DNA from: Dyella solisilvae
GTDB lineage: Bacteria; Pseudomonadota; Gammaproteobacteria; Xanthomonadales; Rhodanobacteraceae
Direction of reading: 5' to 3'
DNA: 64,000 nt
Assembly (NCBI RefSeq): GCF_003351225.1
Contig: NZ_QQSY01000003.1
Location: 186,001-250,000 of the forward strand
The position numbers and the translations under genes were made by a program. A model generated the notes under the pieces. That model did no database searches and was not told where the DNA came from. It saw only the letters and a list, made by a program, of their open reading frames with translations. Positions 51,062 through 59,540 of this stretch are shown in pieces. How positions within the stretch are numbered: the stretch's first letter is position 1; each line of letters opens with the position of its first letter.

Positions 51062-54000
51062 ATGAACAAGATTCACAGCAAGATCTGGAGCAAGTCGCTG
51101 AATGCAACCGTCGTTGCCAGCGAACTTGCCAAGGCCAACGGCAAGGGCGGCAGCGCTCGCCGCGTGCGTTGCGGCGCAGCCGCGCTGTCGCTGGCCATCG
51201 GCATGGCGCTTTCGGCGACGTCCGCGACGGCCGCCGATGCACCGGCCACCCAGCAGGTGACGACGCAGGCCTCCGGGCCGCTACCCGACGGGAACGGCGT
51301 CGTCTATTTCTCTGCCGACGGCGCCAATGATGGCAGCGACAACGCGCTCTCGCTTGGCGCCAACAGCACGGCTGGTGGAGCCCTGAGCACGGCGCTGGGC
51401 ACGGAAAGCACGGCGCTGGGCTACAACAGCTACGCCAACGACGACTACAGCACCGCCGTGGGCGGCAACGCTGCGGCTTTCGGCGTCGGTTCGTCGGCCA
51501 TCGGCCATAGCGCCTTCACCGGCGCCGACTACGCGACCGCGATCGGTTACGGCGCGGGCGCCACCAACATGTACGCGATCGCCGTCGGCTCCAACGCGCA
51601 GTCCACCGGCCGCAGCAGCGTGGCGCTGGGTGGGATTGCGGTGGACACCAGCGGCAACGCGGAGGTGTTCGACGCATCCGGCAATCCGCAGTCGGCGGCA
51701 GCCACGGGTGATCTTTCCACGGCGATCGGCGCCAGTGCGGTGGCCTCGGGCCAAGCCGCCGTGGCCCTGGGCATTGGCACCCAGTCGAGTGGCGCGAGTT
51801 CCATAGCCATCGGTGATTCGGCCACTGCCGCCGGTGATTACAGCATTGCGATGGGGCCTGCTGCAGTGGCGTCGGGCACCGCTGGCACGGCCATCGGGTA
51901 TGCGGCGGTGGCCCAGGGCAACGGCGGCACGGCCATCGGTTATGCGGCGCAGGCATCGGGCCTCGAAAGCATCGCCAACGGCTACCAGGCTGTTGCATCG
52001 GGTTCTGGCGGCATCGCCATCGGTCCTAACTCCACGGCCAGCGGTGGCACCGCGATTGCCATGGGCTATCAATCGGTTGCCTCGGGTGACCAGTCGATTG
52101 CGATTGGTACCTATTCCTTTGCTTATGGTGGCGCCGATACGGCAGTCGGATTCAACGCGATCACCGCAGGAAATTCGGAAGTTGCCCTTGGTAACTTCGC
52201 GGACGCCGAGGGTCGATACAGCATCGCCGTGGGTGTGTACTCCCAGGTGTTGGGCAATTATTCGACCGGCGTTGGTTACAACTCGTCGGCGAATGGCCAG
52301 TATTCAACCGTCATGGGTAACTGGGCGACGCAGGTTGGATACCAGGATGCGGCAGGGAACCAGTACTACTACAACAACGGTACCGCGATTGGTTCCAATG
52401 CCAGCGTAGCGGCGTCCGGTACGGCGCTGGGTTACGGGGCATCGGCCGGCAAGAATGACGTGTCGATTGGCGCCAGCTCATCCGTCTACAATTTCTCGGC
52501 GGGCTACAACTTCCCCACAGCGCCGCAGAACTATATGCCGAGCAACTCCGTGGCGATCGGCACCAGCGCGAGTGTGATGACGCCGAGTAACTTGGCGGGC
52601 ACGACCACTCAGGTGAGCTCCGCGGTGGCGCTGGGTTACTTGGCGCAAGCCTCGGCCAGTAAGTCGGTGGCGGTCGGCGCCAGCGCGATTGTGCAGACTC
52701 CGAATCCGTCTGCGGCGACCAGCCTGCTCACGAACGAGGTCGCATTGGGTTACAGCGCGAACGTCGCCGCCAGTAACTCGATGGCGCTCGGCGCCGGCGC
52801 GCGAGTGCTGACTCCGACCGGGGCGGCCAACCCGGTGACCAATGCGGTCGCCTTGGGCACCAATGCGGTGGCCGAGGTCAGCAATACCGTGTCGGTGGGC
52901 AATGACGGCACCCAGGGTGGCACGGCGTTCACCAGCCGCATCACCAATGTCACGGCCGGCACTGCCGACACCGATGCGGTCAATGTGTCGCAGATGAAGG
53001 CTTCGGGGCTGATCGACAGCAGCGGCAACCCGCAGGTGGCCGTGACCTATACCGACGCCACGCGGACGGCGGTGACGCTGGGAGACGGCGCGACGCCCGT
53101 GAAGATGTCCAACGTCGCAGCCGGCACCGCCGCTACCGACGCGGTGAACGTTTCGCAGATGCATGCTTCGGGGCTGATCGACAGCAGCGGTAACCCGCAG
53201 GTGGCCGTGACCTATACCGACGCCACGCGGACGGCGGTGACGCTGGGAGACGGCGCGACGCCCGTGAAGATGTCCAACGTCGCAGCCGGCACCGCCGCTA
53301 CCGACGCGGTGAACGTTTCGCAGATGCAAGCTTCGGGGTTGATCGACAGCAGCGGCAACCCGCAGATGGCCGTGACCTATACCGACGCCACGCGGACGGC
53401 GGTGACGCTGGGAGACGGCGCGACGCCCGTGAAGATGTCCAACGTCGCAGCCGGCACCGCCGCTACCGACGCGGTCAACGTTTCGCAGATGCAGGCTTCG
53501 GGACTGATTGACACCAGTGGCAACGCACTGGCAGCCGTGACCTATACCGACGCCACGCGGACTGCGGTGACTTTGGGTGATGGCGTGACGCCCGTGAAGT
53601 TGTCCAACGTCGCCGCCGGTACCCAGGCCACCGACGCGGTGAATCTGAGCCAGCTGAACTCGGCGGTTTCTTCGAGCGCGTCGCAGGTCAGCGCAATGGC
53701 GGTGAACTACGACACGGCAGGCAAGGACAGCGTAACGTTGGGGGGAGCCAACGGCACGACGCTCCACAACGTTGCCGCCGGCGTCGCTAGCACTGATGCG
53801 GTGAACGTTTCACAGATGCAGGCTTCGGGGCTGATAGACAACAACGGCAATGCACAGGTGGCCGTGACCTATACCGACCCCACGCGGACGGCGGTGACGC
53901 TGGGTAACGGCACGACGCCCGTGAAGCTGTCCAACGTCGCCGACGGCACCCAAACCACCGACGCGGTAAATCTTGGCCAGCTGACAGCGGCGGTCTCCTC

Positions 54001-55084
54001 GGGCATGTCTCAGGTCAGCGCCATGGCGGTGAACTACGACTCGGCAGCCATGGACAGCGTCACCCTGGGTGGAGCCAGCGGCACGACGATCCACAACGTC
54101 GCCGCTGGCGTCGCCAGCACCGACGCGGTGAACATGGGCCAGCTCAATGCGCTGAGCGCCCTGGAGAACCAGGACATGCAGGCGATCACCACGCTCAACG
54201 GCGCGATGACCACCGTGCAGAACTCCCTCACGACGCTGCAGTCGAACGTTTCCGGCGGGATGATGCCGTCGACGATCGCGATCGATGGCACTAACGGTGC
54301 GTCGGTGCAGACCAACTCGGGCGATATCGCGATCGGCAATGGCGCGAAGACTGGCGGCGCGATGGGTACCGCCATCGGCGGCAGCGCTTATGCCGCTGGT
54401 CCGCACGACACTGCGATTGGCGGCAACGCCAAGGTGAATGCGGACGGCAGCACGGCTGTCGGCGCGAACACCACCATTTCCGCCGCAGCGACCAATGCTG
54501 TCGCGGTGGGTGAGAGCGCGTCGGTGACGGCCGCCTCGGGTACGGCGATTGGCCAGGCCGCGTCTGTCACCGCCAACAACTCGGTGGCCCTGGGCCAGGG
54601 TTCGGTGGCCGATACCGCCAACACGGTGTCGGTCGGTTCGGCGACCAACCAGCGTCAGATCACCAACGTCGCTGCCGGTGTGAACGCTACCGATGCCGCC
54701 AACGTCGGTCAGGTCTCGAGCCAGGTGGCTTCGGCGTTGCAGACCGCGAAGTCCTATACGGACGCCAGCGCCCAGCAGACCATCAACGCCGCCAACGCGT
54801 ACACCAACCAGCAGTTGAGCAAGGTGAACGACCAGTTCCAGCAGGTCGACAAGCGCATCCATGAGGAAGGCGCCATGAGCGCTGCGTCGACCCAGATGGC
54901 CATCAACGCGGCGGGCGCCACCGGCATCGGTCGCCTCGCAGCGGGCGTGGGCGTGGAATCGGGCCGTTCGGCACTCTCGGTGGGTTATGCGGCGCCGCTG
55001 GGTAGCCGCATGCACGTCAGCGTGGGCGCCACGGCCAGCAGTTCGCAGACCTCGGTTGGCGCCGGCCTCGGCGTGGATCTGTAA
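51062..55084 (+). CDS. YadA-like trimeric autotransporter adhesin
   Basis: A 1340-aa surface protein. It starts with the extended signal region of type V proteins (MNKIHSKIWSKSLNATVVASELAK), then a hydrophobic signal core (AALSLAIGMALSATSATA). Residues about 85-640 are YadA-head repeats of the AIG-x-x-A-x-A-x-G-x-x-S kind. Residues about 640-1030 are a stalk of neck/VTDAVN-type repeats, including near-identical 55-residue units. A second head-like stretch (about 1080-1190) follows. It ends with a coiled coil and the four-strand YadA anchor (IGRLAAGVGVESGRSALSVGYAAPLG to GAGLGVDL). It mediates adhesion and autoaggregation. Confidence 0.95.
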   Translation: MNKIHSKIWSKSLNATVVASELAKANGKGGSARRVRCGAAALSLAIGMALSATSATAADAPATQQVTTQASGPLPDGNGVVYFSADGANDGSDNALSLGANSTAGGALSTALGTESTALGYNSYANDDYSTAVGGNAAAFGVGSSAIGHSAFTGADYATAIGYGAGATNMYAIAVGSNAQSTGRSSVALGGIAVDTSGNAEVFDASGNPQSAAATGDLSTAIGASAVASGQAAVALGIGTQSSGASSIAIGDSATAAGDYSIAMGPAAVASGTAGTAIGYAAVAQGNGGTAIGYAAQASGLESIANGYQAVASGSGGIAIGPNSTASGGTAIAMGYQSVASGDQSIAIGTYSFAYGGADTAVGFNAITAGNSEVALGNFADAEGRYSIAVGVYSQVLGNYSTGVGYNSSANGQYSTVMGNWATQVGYQDAAGNQYYYNNGTAIGSNASVAASGTALGYGASAGKNDVSIGASSSVYNFSAGYNFPTAPQNYMPSNSVAIGTSASVMTPSNLAGTTTQVSSAVALGYLAQASASKSVAVGASAIVQTPNPSAATSLLTNEVALGYSANVAASNSMALGAGARVLTPTGAANPVTNAVALGTNAVAEVSNTVSVGNDGTQGGTAFTSRITNVTAGTADTDAVNVSQMKASGLIDSSGNPQVAVTYTDATRTAVTLGDGATPVKMSNVAAGTAATDAVNVSQMHASGLIDSSGNPQVAVTYTDATRTAVTLGDGATPVKMSNVAAGTAATDAVNVSQMQASGLIDSSGNPQMAVTYTDATRTAVTLGDGATPVKMSNVAAGTAATDAVNVSQMQASGLIDTSGNALAAVTYTDATRTAVTLGDGVTPVKLSNVAAGTQATDAVNLSQLNSAVSSSASQVSAMAVNYDTAGKDSVTLGGANGTTLHNVAAGVASTDAVNVSQMQASGLIDNNGNAQVAVTYTDPTRTAVTLGNGTTPVKLSNVADGTQTTDAVNLGQLTAAVSSGMSQVSAMAVNYDSAAMDSVTLGGASGTTIHNVAAGVASTDAVNMGQLNALSALENQDMQAITTLNGAMTTVQNSLTTLQSNVSGGMMPSTIAIDGTNGASVQTNSGDIAIGNGAKTGGAMGTAIGGSAYAAGPHDTAIGGNAKVNADGSTAVGANTTISAAATNAVAVGESASVTAASGTAIGQAASVTANNSVALGQGSVADTANTVSVGSATNQRQITNVAAGVNATDAANVGQVSSQVASALQTAKSYTDASAQQTINAANAYTNQQLSKVNDQFQQVDKRIHEEGAMSAASTQMAINAAGATGIGRLAAGVGVESGRSALSVGYAAPLGSRMHVSVGATASSSQTSVGAGLGVDL
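52991..53650 (+). repeat. 165-base tandem repeats within the adhesin stalk
   Basis: Four in-frame units with exact 165-base periodicity, judged by the CAG-ATG/CTG codons at 52991, 53156, 53321, 53486 and 53651. The first three are almost identical at DNA level, including silent positions; the fourth has diverged. Units continue at 162/165-base spacing to about 54140 with lower identity. Recent duplication or gene conversion is implied. Confidence 0.9.
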
Positions 55085-55099
55085 GTAGTAGGGGAGTGT

Positions 55100-55127
55100 G
55101 GCCGGCATGGCTTCTGCCGTGCCGGCC
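55100..55127 (+). terminator. Hairpin after the adhesin gene
   Basis: GGCCGGCATGGC pairs with GCCGTGCCGGCC (one G-U) around TTCT, 15 bases after the stop. Confidence 0.65.
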
Positions 55128-55553
55128 CATTCCGCAAGCAACACCCTGGATCGTTGTCCTGATTGGCGTCGTGTAAACCATAGTCTCTGTGCGCCGTTTC
55201 AGGGATGGCTCGATTTTCAAGCGGCGCGGCGGCCAGGGGTCTTTGAATGAGTGCGACTGCGATGAAGTCGCTGCGGCACGATTCGTCTCGAAGAGAATGT
55301 TTCGTCGCCGCTTGTCCAATCACAGCATTGTGCCGCCAGCGACTTGAGTCGCGCGAAGGTTATTGCGGCCACTAGTTGACGTGTCACCGTGCTGGCGTGA
55401 CTGCCCTGGAAGGGCGTCACGACGCATGAAATGCTGCGGGCCCCGATCGGGCTGAACATCTGGCGGCAGGTGCTTTCAACTCCTTTCTCGACAGGTCCGT
55501 TTTCTACCCTTTGGCGGACCTTCTTTTTGACGTAAATGCTTTTCCACCAGTCG
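55128..55553. other. Intergenic region after the adhesin gene
   Basis: No credible gene in about 425 bases. It ends with a repeat copy (55493-55521) next to the start of the small membrane protein gene. Confidence 0.45.
55493..55521. repeat. Dispersed palindromic repeat with both arms intact
   Basis: AGGTCCG, then a TTTTCTACCCTTTGG centre, then CGGACCT. It resembles the inferred ancestral form (AGGTCCGC-TTTCGACCCATT-GCGGACCT) and lies 33 bases before the next gene. Confidence 0.6.
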
Positions 55554-55784
55554 ATGAACATCATGCAGTTAGCTAAGAAAGACGAGGTACTCCGTCCGGC
55601 GATATATGGTGGGATCGGACTGCTCTGCGCACTCTGCGGCTTTGGACTCGTCGTCCTGGCGTCGCACTTCGGATTCCGTCCACTGGTGGACGTTGGGGCC
55701 ATGATCGTGGTCGGCGGGCTTGCTGGTGGTTTGATGTCCATCCTCTGGGGATGGATCAGCCTGTTTTGGCGCCAGCGCGGTTAG
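55554..55784 (+). CDS. Small two-span membrane protein
   Basis: A 76-aa frame (MNIMQLAKKDE start; ATG 55536 and 55563 are alternatives, none with a good ribosome site). Two hydrophobic helices (IYGGIGLLCALCGFGLVVLA and VGAMIVVGGLAGGLMSILWGWISLF) are separated by a short loop. A basic end follows. Composition is that of a real inner-membrane protein. No family recognised. Confidence 0.55.
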   Translation: MNIMQLAKKDEVLRPAIYGGIGLLCALCGFGLVVLASHFGFRPLVDVGAMIVVGGLAGGLMSILWGWISLFWRQRG

Positions 55785-55874
55785 TTCCAGCGCGAGCTTC
55801 GCCGGAAGTTCGATCGAGTTTCGGAAGAGTCCCGTTCCGAGCCGAAGCAGTCCTTACGGGACCAAGGTGGCAGT

Positions 55875-56246
55875 ATGAAGTGTGACAGGTGTGGGGCGCC
55901 CATCTGGCGCGTCGCAACGAAGCTGGGGTCGTTGGAGACGTGGGAGTGCGTCCAATGTGGCGCCCGTATTCCCATCGGCGCCAACGAGTCAGGCCGGGGT
56001 GATTCGGTTCCCAGCGACTCGCTTCATCTGTCTGAGCTGCAAGGCGCCTGGTTGTTGATGCCGTCGCAGGAACGAGTGCAGCGAGCTGAAGCGCTCCTGC
56101 CAAATATGGAACGGCTTACGCTTGCCCAGCACCTCCGGCGCTATCTCGACAAGGCGGGATTCTCGCTTGGAAGAATCAGCAGTGCCGACAGGCAGGAGAC
56201 TGTCCGCGAGCTTGGGGATGTGGGAATAGAGATCCTGGGCGACTGA
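55875..56246 (+). CDS. Zinc-ribbon protein of unknown function
   Basis: A 123-aa protein, AAGGTGG before the ATG. Two knuckles (MKCDRCGAPIW and ECVQCGARIP) form a zinc ribbon over residues 3-33. A hydrophilic linker and a helical C-terminal domain follow (QERVQRAEALLPNMERLTLAQHLRRYLDKAGFSLGRI). The C-terminal part does not match a family I know. Confidence 0.65.
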   Translation: MKCDRCGAPIWRVATKLGSLETWECVQCGARIPIGANESGRGDSVPSDSLHLSELQGAWLLMPSQERVQRAEALLPNMERLTLAQHLRRYLDKAGFSLGRISSADRQETVRELGDVGIEILGD

Positions 56247-56251
56247 ATCGC

Positions 56252-56273
56252 TCTGCCTCCGACCCGAGGCCGA
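56252..56273. repeat. Dispersed palindromic repeat (decayed)
   Basis: CTGCCTCCGACCCGAGGCCGAC, six bases after the zinc-ribbon gene's stop. Confidence 0.4.
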
Positions 56274-56324
56274 CCGTTGTCTGCACCGCTTTTTAATTGC
56301 CTTTGGCCCTCTTGACGGGTCTTT

Positions 56325-56348
56325 ATATTTCTATAATTCTAGAAATAT
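56325..56348. promoter_or_regulatory. ars operator/promoter overlapping the arsR start codon
   Basis: A perfect dyad ATATTTCTA-TAATTC-TAGAAATAT whose centre includes the -10 box TATAAT (56332-56337). TTGACG lies at 56312-56317. The right arm runs into the arsR ATG. Transcription should start at or within a few bases of that ATG, so the arsR message is probably leaderless, and repressor binding would cover the -10. Confidence 0.75.
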
Positions 56349-56709
56349 GAAATCACCTGATGCGCTGGCTTGTCTCAACGCCCTGGCCCAAGAGCACCGC
56401 CTAAATCTCTATCGCCTGTTAGTCCAGGCGGGTAACGAAGGGATGGCGGTCGGGGAGCTTGCGGAAGCTACTGGCCTACCAGGGGCGACGCTAACCAACC
56501 ATCTCCACATCCTGCGGCGCGCAGGCATGGTGAGCGACGAGCGCCAGGGCAGAGTCATTCAATGTCGCGCGAACTACGCGCAAATGAATGCCCTTCTCGG
56601 GTTCCTCACCGAGAACTGTTGCGCGGGAACGGTCACGGCGAATTGCTGTGAGACCTCGACCTTGTGCGCCCCAACGAAAAAGTCAACTCGCAAGGTGTCG
56701 CCGCGATGA
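56347..56709 (+). CDS. arsR: ArsR-type arsenic-responsive repressor
   Basis: A 120-aa winged-helix protein (ALAQEHRLNLYRLLVQAG; VGELAEATGLPGATLTNHLHILRRAGMV; wing DERQGRVIQC). As(III)-binding residues are probably the C-terminal C91/C92 with C100/C101 or C107, similar to regulators that sense at the C-terminus. The helix usually carrying the CVCDLC box lacks it. There is no ribosome site, consistent with a leaderless mRNA. It is the first gene of an arsR-arsC-aquaporin operon, and its operator lies over its own start. Confidence 0.88.
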   Translation: MKSPDALACLNALAQEHRLNLYRLLVQAGNEGMAVGELAEATGLPGATLTNHLHILRRAGMVSDERQGRVIQCRANYAQMNALLGFLTENCCAGTVTANCCETSTLCAPTKKSTRKVSPR

Positions 56710-57089
56710 AGCGTGTGCTTTTTGTGTGTGTCGAAAACTCGAATCGAAGCCAGATGGCTGAGGCTTTCGCGCACATTTATGGCGGTAACGACATTGAGGC
56801 ATTCAGCGCCGGCTCGCGACCGTCCGGCGTCATCAATCCCAAGGCCATTCGGTTCATGGGTGAAGTCGGGTATGACCTCGCGCAACATGCATCTAAGTCA
56901 CTGGATGATATTCAGGGCGAGTTCGATGCTGTTGTCACCATGGGCTGCGGTGACCAATGCCCCTGGGTGCCAGCAAAAGTTCGTGAGGACTGGGCACTGC
57001 CCGATCCCAAGCACATGGAAGACGACGCCTATCGATGCGTGCGAGACGAGATTGCTGCACGTGTTCGCAATCTGGTTGCGAGGCTCTAA
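56706..57089 (+). CDS. arsC: Arsenate reductase, low-molecular-weight phosphatase type
   Basis: A 127-aa protein overlapping arsR by ATGA. The phosphatase loop C8-VENSN-R14 opens the protein (LFVCVENSNRSQMAEAF). A second Cys pair, C81 and C85 (MGCGDQC), is placed for the thiol relay of thioredoxin-coupled enzymes, and D100-P101 completes the active site. It reduces arsenate to arsenite, which the neighbouring aquaporin could release. Confidence 0.88.
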   Translation: MKRVLFVCVENSNRSQMAEAFAHIYGGNDIEAFSAGSRPSGVINPKAIRFMGEVGYDLAQHASKSLDDIQGEFDAVVTMGCGDQCPWVPAKVREDWALPDPKHMEDDAYRCVRDEIAARVRNLVARL

Positions 57090-57793
57090 TGAACCTTTGG
57101 CGCAAACTCCTCGCCGAATTTGTCGGCACCGGGCTTCTTCTTACCATCATCGTCGGCTCCGGGATCATGGCTGTCTTGCTCGCCGCCGGGAACGACGCTA
57201 TCGCGCTGCTAGCCAACGCATCGGCGACAGCTGCCGGACTCTACGTTCTCATCACTCTGCTTGGCCCCATTTCCGGCGCGCACTTCAATCCGGTCGTCAC
57301 GCTCGCAATGCGCTGGCAGGGTGAGCTAACCAATGGCGAAGCCATGGGCTATATCGTCGTCCAATGCGTGGCGGCGATCGCAGGCGTCATGCTTACGCAC
57401 GCCATGTTTGGCATGCCCTTGGTGCAGGTTGGGATTCATGCACGGACGGGAGCGGCGCTCTGGATCAGCGAGGGATTGGCCACCTTTGGACTGCTGGTAA
57501 CTATTCTCCTCGGGCGCGTCCACCGACCCGGCGCCGTGCCGATCCTTGTGGCTGCCTACATTTTTTCGGCCTACTGGTTTACCGCGAGTACTTCGTTTGC
57601 AAACCCGGCGGTCACGCTGGCGCGCTCGTTGACCCAGACGTTCTCGGGTATCCGCCCAGAGGATGTTGCGGCATTTGTGGTCGCTCAGATTGCCGGCGGT
57701 GTTGTGGGGATGGCCGTCGCCTGCGGATTCGTGGCGCACGATCGACGGACCTCTCCAAAGTCAAATTCAGCGGTGACACCAGCCTCGCGCTGA
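57089..57793 (+). CDS. MIP-family aquaporin (AqpS-like, arsenite channel)
   Basis: A 234-aa six-helix channel; its ATG shares an A with the arsC stop (TAATG). The two half-helix motifs are NPV (HFNPVVTL, residues about 68-71) and NPA (FANPAVTL, about 170-173). The ILLANASATAAGLYVLI and ASTSFANP segments are typical. In Sinorhizobium meliloti an aquaglyceroporin replaces ArsB in the same gene order and releases arsenite down its gradient; that role is inferred here by context. Confidence 0.88.
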   Translation: MNLWRKLLAEFVGTGLLLTIIVGSGIMAVLLAAGNDAIALLANASATAAGLYVLITLLGPISGAHFNPVVTLAMRWQGELTNGEAMGYIVVQCVAAIAGVMLTHAMFGMPLVQVGIHARTGAALWISEGLATFGLLVTILLGRVHRPGAVPILVAAYIFSAYWFTASTSFANPAVTLARSLTQTFSGIRPEDVAAFVVAQIAGGVVGMAVACGFVAHDRRTSPKSNSAVTPASR

Positions 57794-58040
57794 TTGCTCC
57801 ACTTTGCGCTACCGACCCGTCGCCAACACTTCCACCCAACGAACATTGGTGGGTTCTGAGCCAGCGAGGAGGAAAGAGACCTCTCTGTTCGGCGGCCCTA
57901 GAAATATTGGGCTTGAGTCAATCGCAGCGAGATTGGTGTGAAGAGACGGCGCGAGGGTGGACGCGCGTGATCCGAGGGTCTAACGTCTCGATGTCAGTCC
58001 CCGCCACGCCCGGCGCGGTTCCGCCGGTCGGAGCCGCCGT
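57794..58040. other. Spacer between the ars operon and the protease gene
   Basis: About 250 bases with no gene, dyad or repeat that I can support. Confidence 0.4.
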
Positions 58041-59255
58041 ATGTCACACCTCCATCTGCCGCGCGTTGCGTGCGAAACCATCGCTCCCTTCGCGCTTGGC
58101 CTGTGCGCCATCGCCTTGTCAGTCACTTCGGCTGCGTCCGATGAGTCCATTCCGTTCCGCTTCGAGGATCTGCGAGCCTACGTGCCGGTGACGGTTGGCA
58201 CGCAGAGCGGCGAGTTTGTGCTCGACACCGGCGCCAACGAGGTGATGATCGATACGGTCACCGCCAACGACCTGGGGATGCGTGCGACCTCTGTGCACGA
58301 GGAGCGCGGCGCGGGCAGGGGCAGCTTGCCGACGGGCGATGGCGGCGGTGTGTCCCTTTCGGTTGGGAGCGTTCCGCTGAAGGTCGACTCTGCCGGCGTT
58401 GCCCCGATCAACCGGGTCCTAAGACCGTACAACGGACTCGACATCAAGGGCGTCATCGGGGCGCCGTTCTTCATGGAACACGTGGTCGAAATCGATTTCG
58501 CCACGCGCAAGCTCGTCCTGCACGACCCTGCGAGCTTCGCCTATCACGGGTCTGGCGTGCGCCTGCCGTTCCAGTTCGTGGACGGTGACCCCGTCGTCCA
58601 GGGGCAGCTTGTCCTCGGGGACGGGGCCCGCCTGCCTTTGCGACTGCTGATCGACCTTGGGGCCAAAGCCGACCTGTTGGTCGCTGCGCCCTTCGTCAAG
58701 GATCACCAACTCCTGATCCGGATGGGGCCGACGGTGATCGAGCCGCTGGGCGCGGGCGTGGGCGGGGAGACCCGGTACGCGTTCGCGAGGCTCGCCGGAC
58801 TGAAGGTGGGCAACGACCTTGCCGGCGCCGACCTGATTGCCGGGCTGTCGGTGAACGGGACTTTGCGTGGCGGCGACTACGATGCGCTGCTGGGCGCAGG
58901 ATTCCTGCAGCGGTATCGCGTGTTCGTCGACTATCCGCACCAGACGATGATCCTTGAGCCACGCGAGCCGATGCCGGCCACAAGCTTCGACCGGAGCGGC
59001 GCCTTCCTCGTCGCAAGTGGCGAGAAGCTCGACAACATCGTCGTCCACGAGGTGGTCGCCGGGTCTCCCGCGGATGAGGCGGGGGTTCGCAGTGGCGACG
59101 TCATCGAGGCCGTGGATGGCCGTGACGTGCGCGACCTGAGGATATGGGACACACGCAAGGCGCTCTCGGCGCCGGGAGAGAGAATTGTGACGTTGACGCT
59201 ACGGAGGAACGGGCGGAGCCTGTCGGTGCCCGTCAGGCTGAAAGACCTGATCTGA
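58041..59255 (+). CDS. Retropepsin-like aspartyl protease with C-terminal PDZ domain
   Basis: A 404-aa exported protein (GGAG before the ATG; hydrophobic segment residues about 15-32, ending TSAAS). The first protease lobe has the catalytic DTGA with D62 (VLDTGANEVMID). The second has D205 in IDLGAKADLL, where the Thr of DTG is Leu. A flap-like GVIGAPFFMEHVVEIDF and a GAGFLQRYRVFVDYP segment follow. A PDZ domain (about 320-404; VAGSPADEAGVRSGDVIEAVDG) ends the chain. This is the layout of bacterial periplasmic aspartyl-protease/PDZ proteins. The Thr-to-Leu change may weaken the second site. Confidence 0.88.
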   Translation: MSHLHLPRVACETIAPFALGLCAIALSVTSAASDESIPFRFEDLRAYVPVTVGTQSGEFVLDTGANEVMIDTVTANDLGMRATSVHEERGAGRGSLPTGDGGGVSLSVGSVPLKVDSAGVAPINRVLRPYNGLDIKGVIGAPFFMEHVVEIDFATRKLVLHDPASFAYHGSGVRLPFQFVDGDPVVQGQLVLGDGARLPLRLLIDLGAKADLLVAAPFVKDHQLLIRMGPTVIEPLGAGVGGETRYAFARLAGLKVGNDLAGADLIAGLSVNGTLRGGDYDALLGAGFLQRYRVFVDYPHQTMILEPREPMPATSFDRSGAFLVASGEKLDNIVVHEVVAGSPADEAGVRSGDVIEAVDGRDVRDLRIWDTRKALSAPGERIVTLTLRRNGRSLSVPVRLKDLI

Positions 59256-59495
59256 CAGCGCGCCTCCGCATCGGCAGGTTTGCCGCGTTGAGTGTGCCTG
59301 GTTGCATGATCGACATCGCTTGCGGAGAGTGCGTTGAGTCGCCTGGTCGGTCCGGGAATTTTCAGTCCCTGCGGCGCCAGGCAGGAGAGGGCGAACGACC
59401 GGTGCTTGAGGCCGTGGCATGAAGAACGCTCACGAGCCAATCGGCGGCGTTCGTCAGTCTTGATGAGAAGTACGCGATCGGGCGGTGCCAAAAGA

Positions 59496-59520
59496 AAAGC
59501 CCGGCGCATCACCGGGCTTT
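59496..59520 (-). terminator. Intrinsic terminator, best on the minus strand
   Basis: AAAGCCCGG/CCGGGCTTT with a seven-base loop. On the minus strand it is followed by TTCTTTT, ending the zinc-ribbon gene at 59541. On the plus strand the T-tract is weaker, but it could also stop read-through from the protease gene. Confidence 0.8.
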
Positions 59521-59540
59521 CGCTTTCGCGTGGCGAAGTT

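Noticed and set aside
52991-54140. CRISPR-like periodic repeats
   Set aside because: The units are 162-165 bases, in frame within an adhesin, and have no unique spacers.
52478-55144. Two long minus-strand frames opposite the adhesin gene
   Set aside because: They mirror the adhesin repeats (periodic RSLHLRNV-type units), so the periodicity comes from the coding strand.
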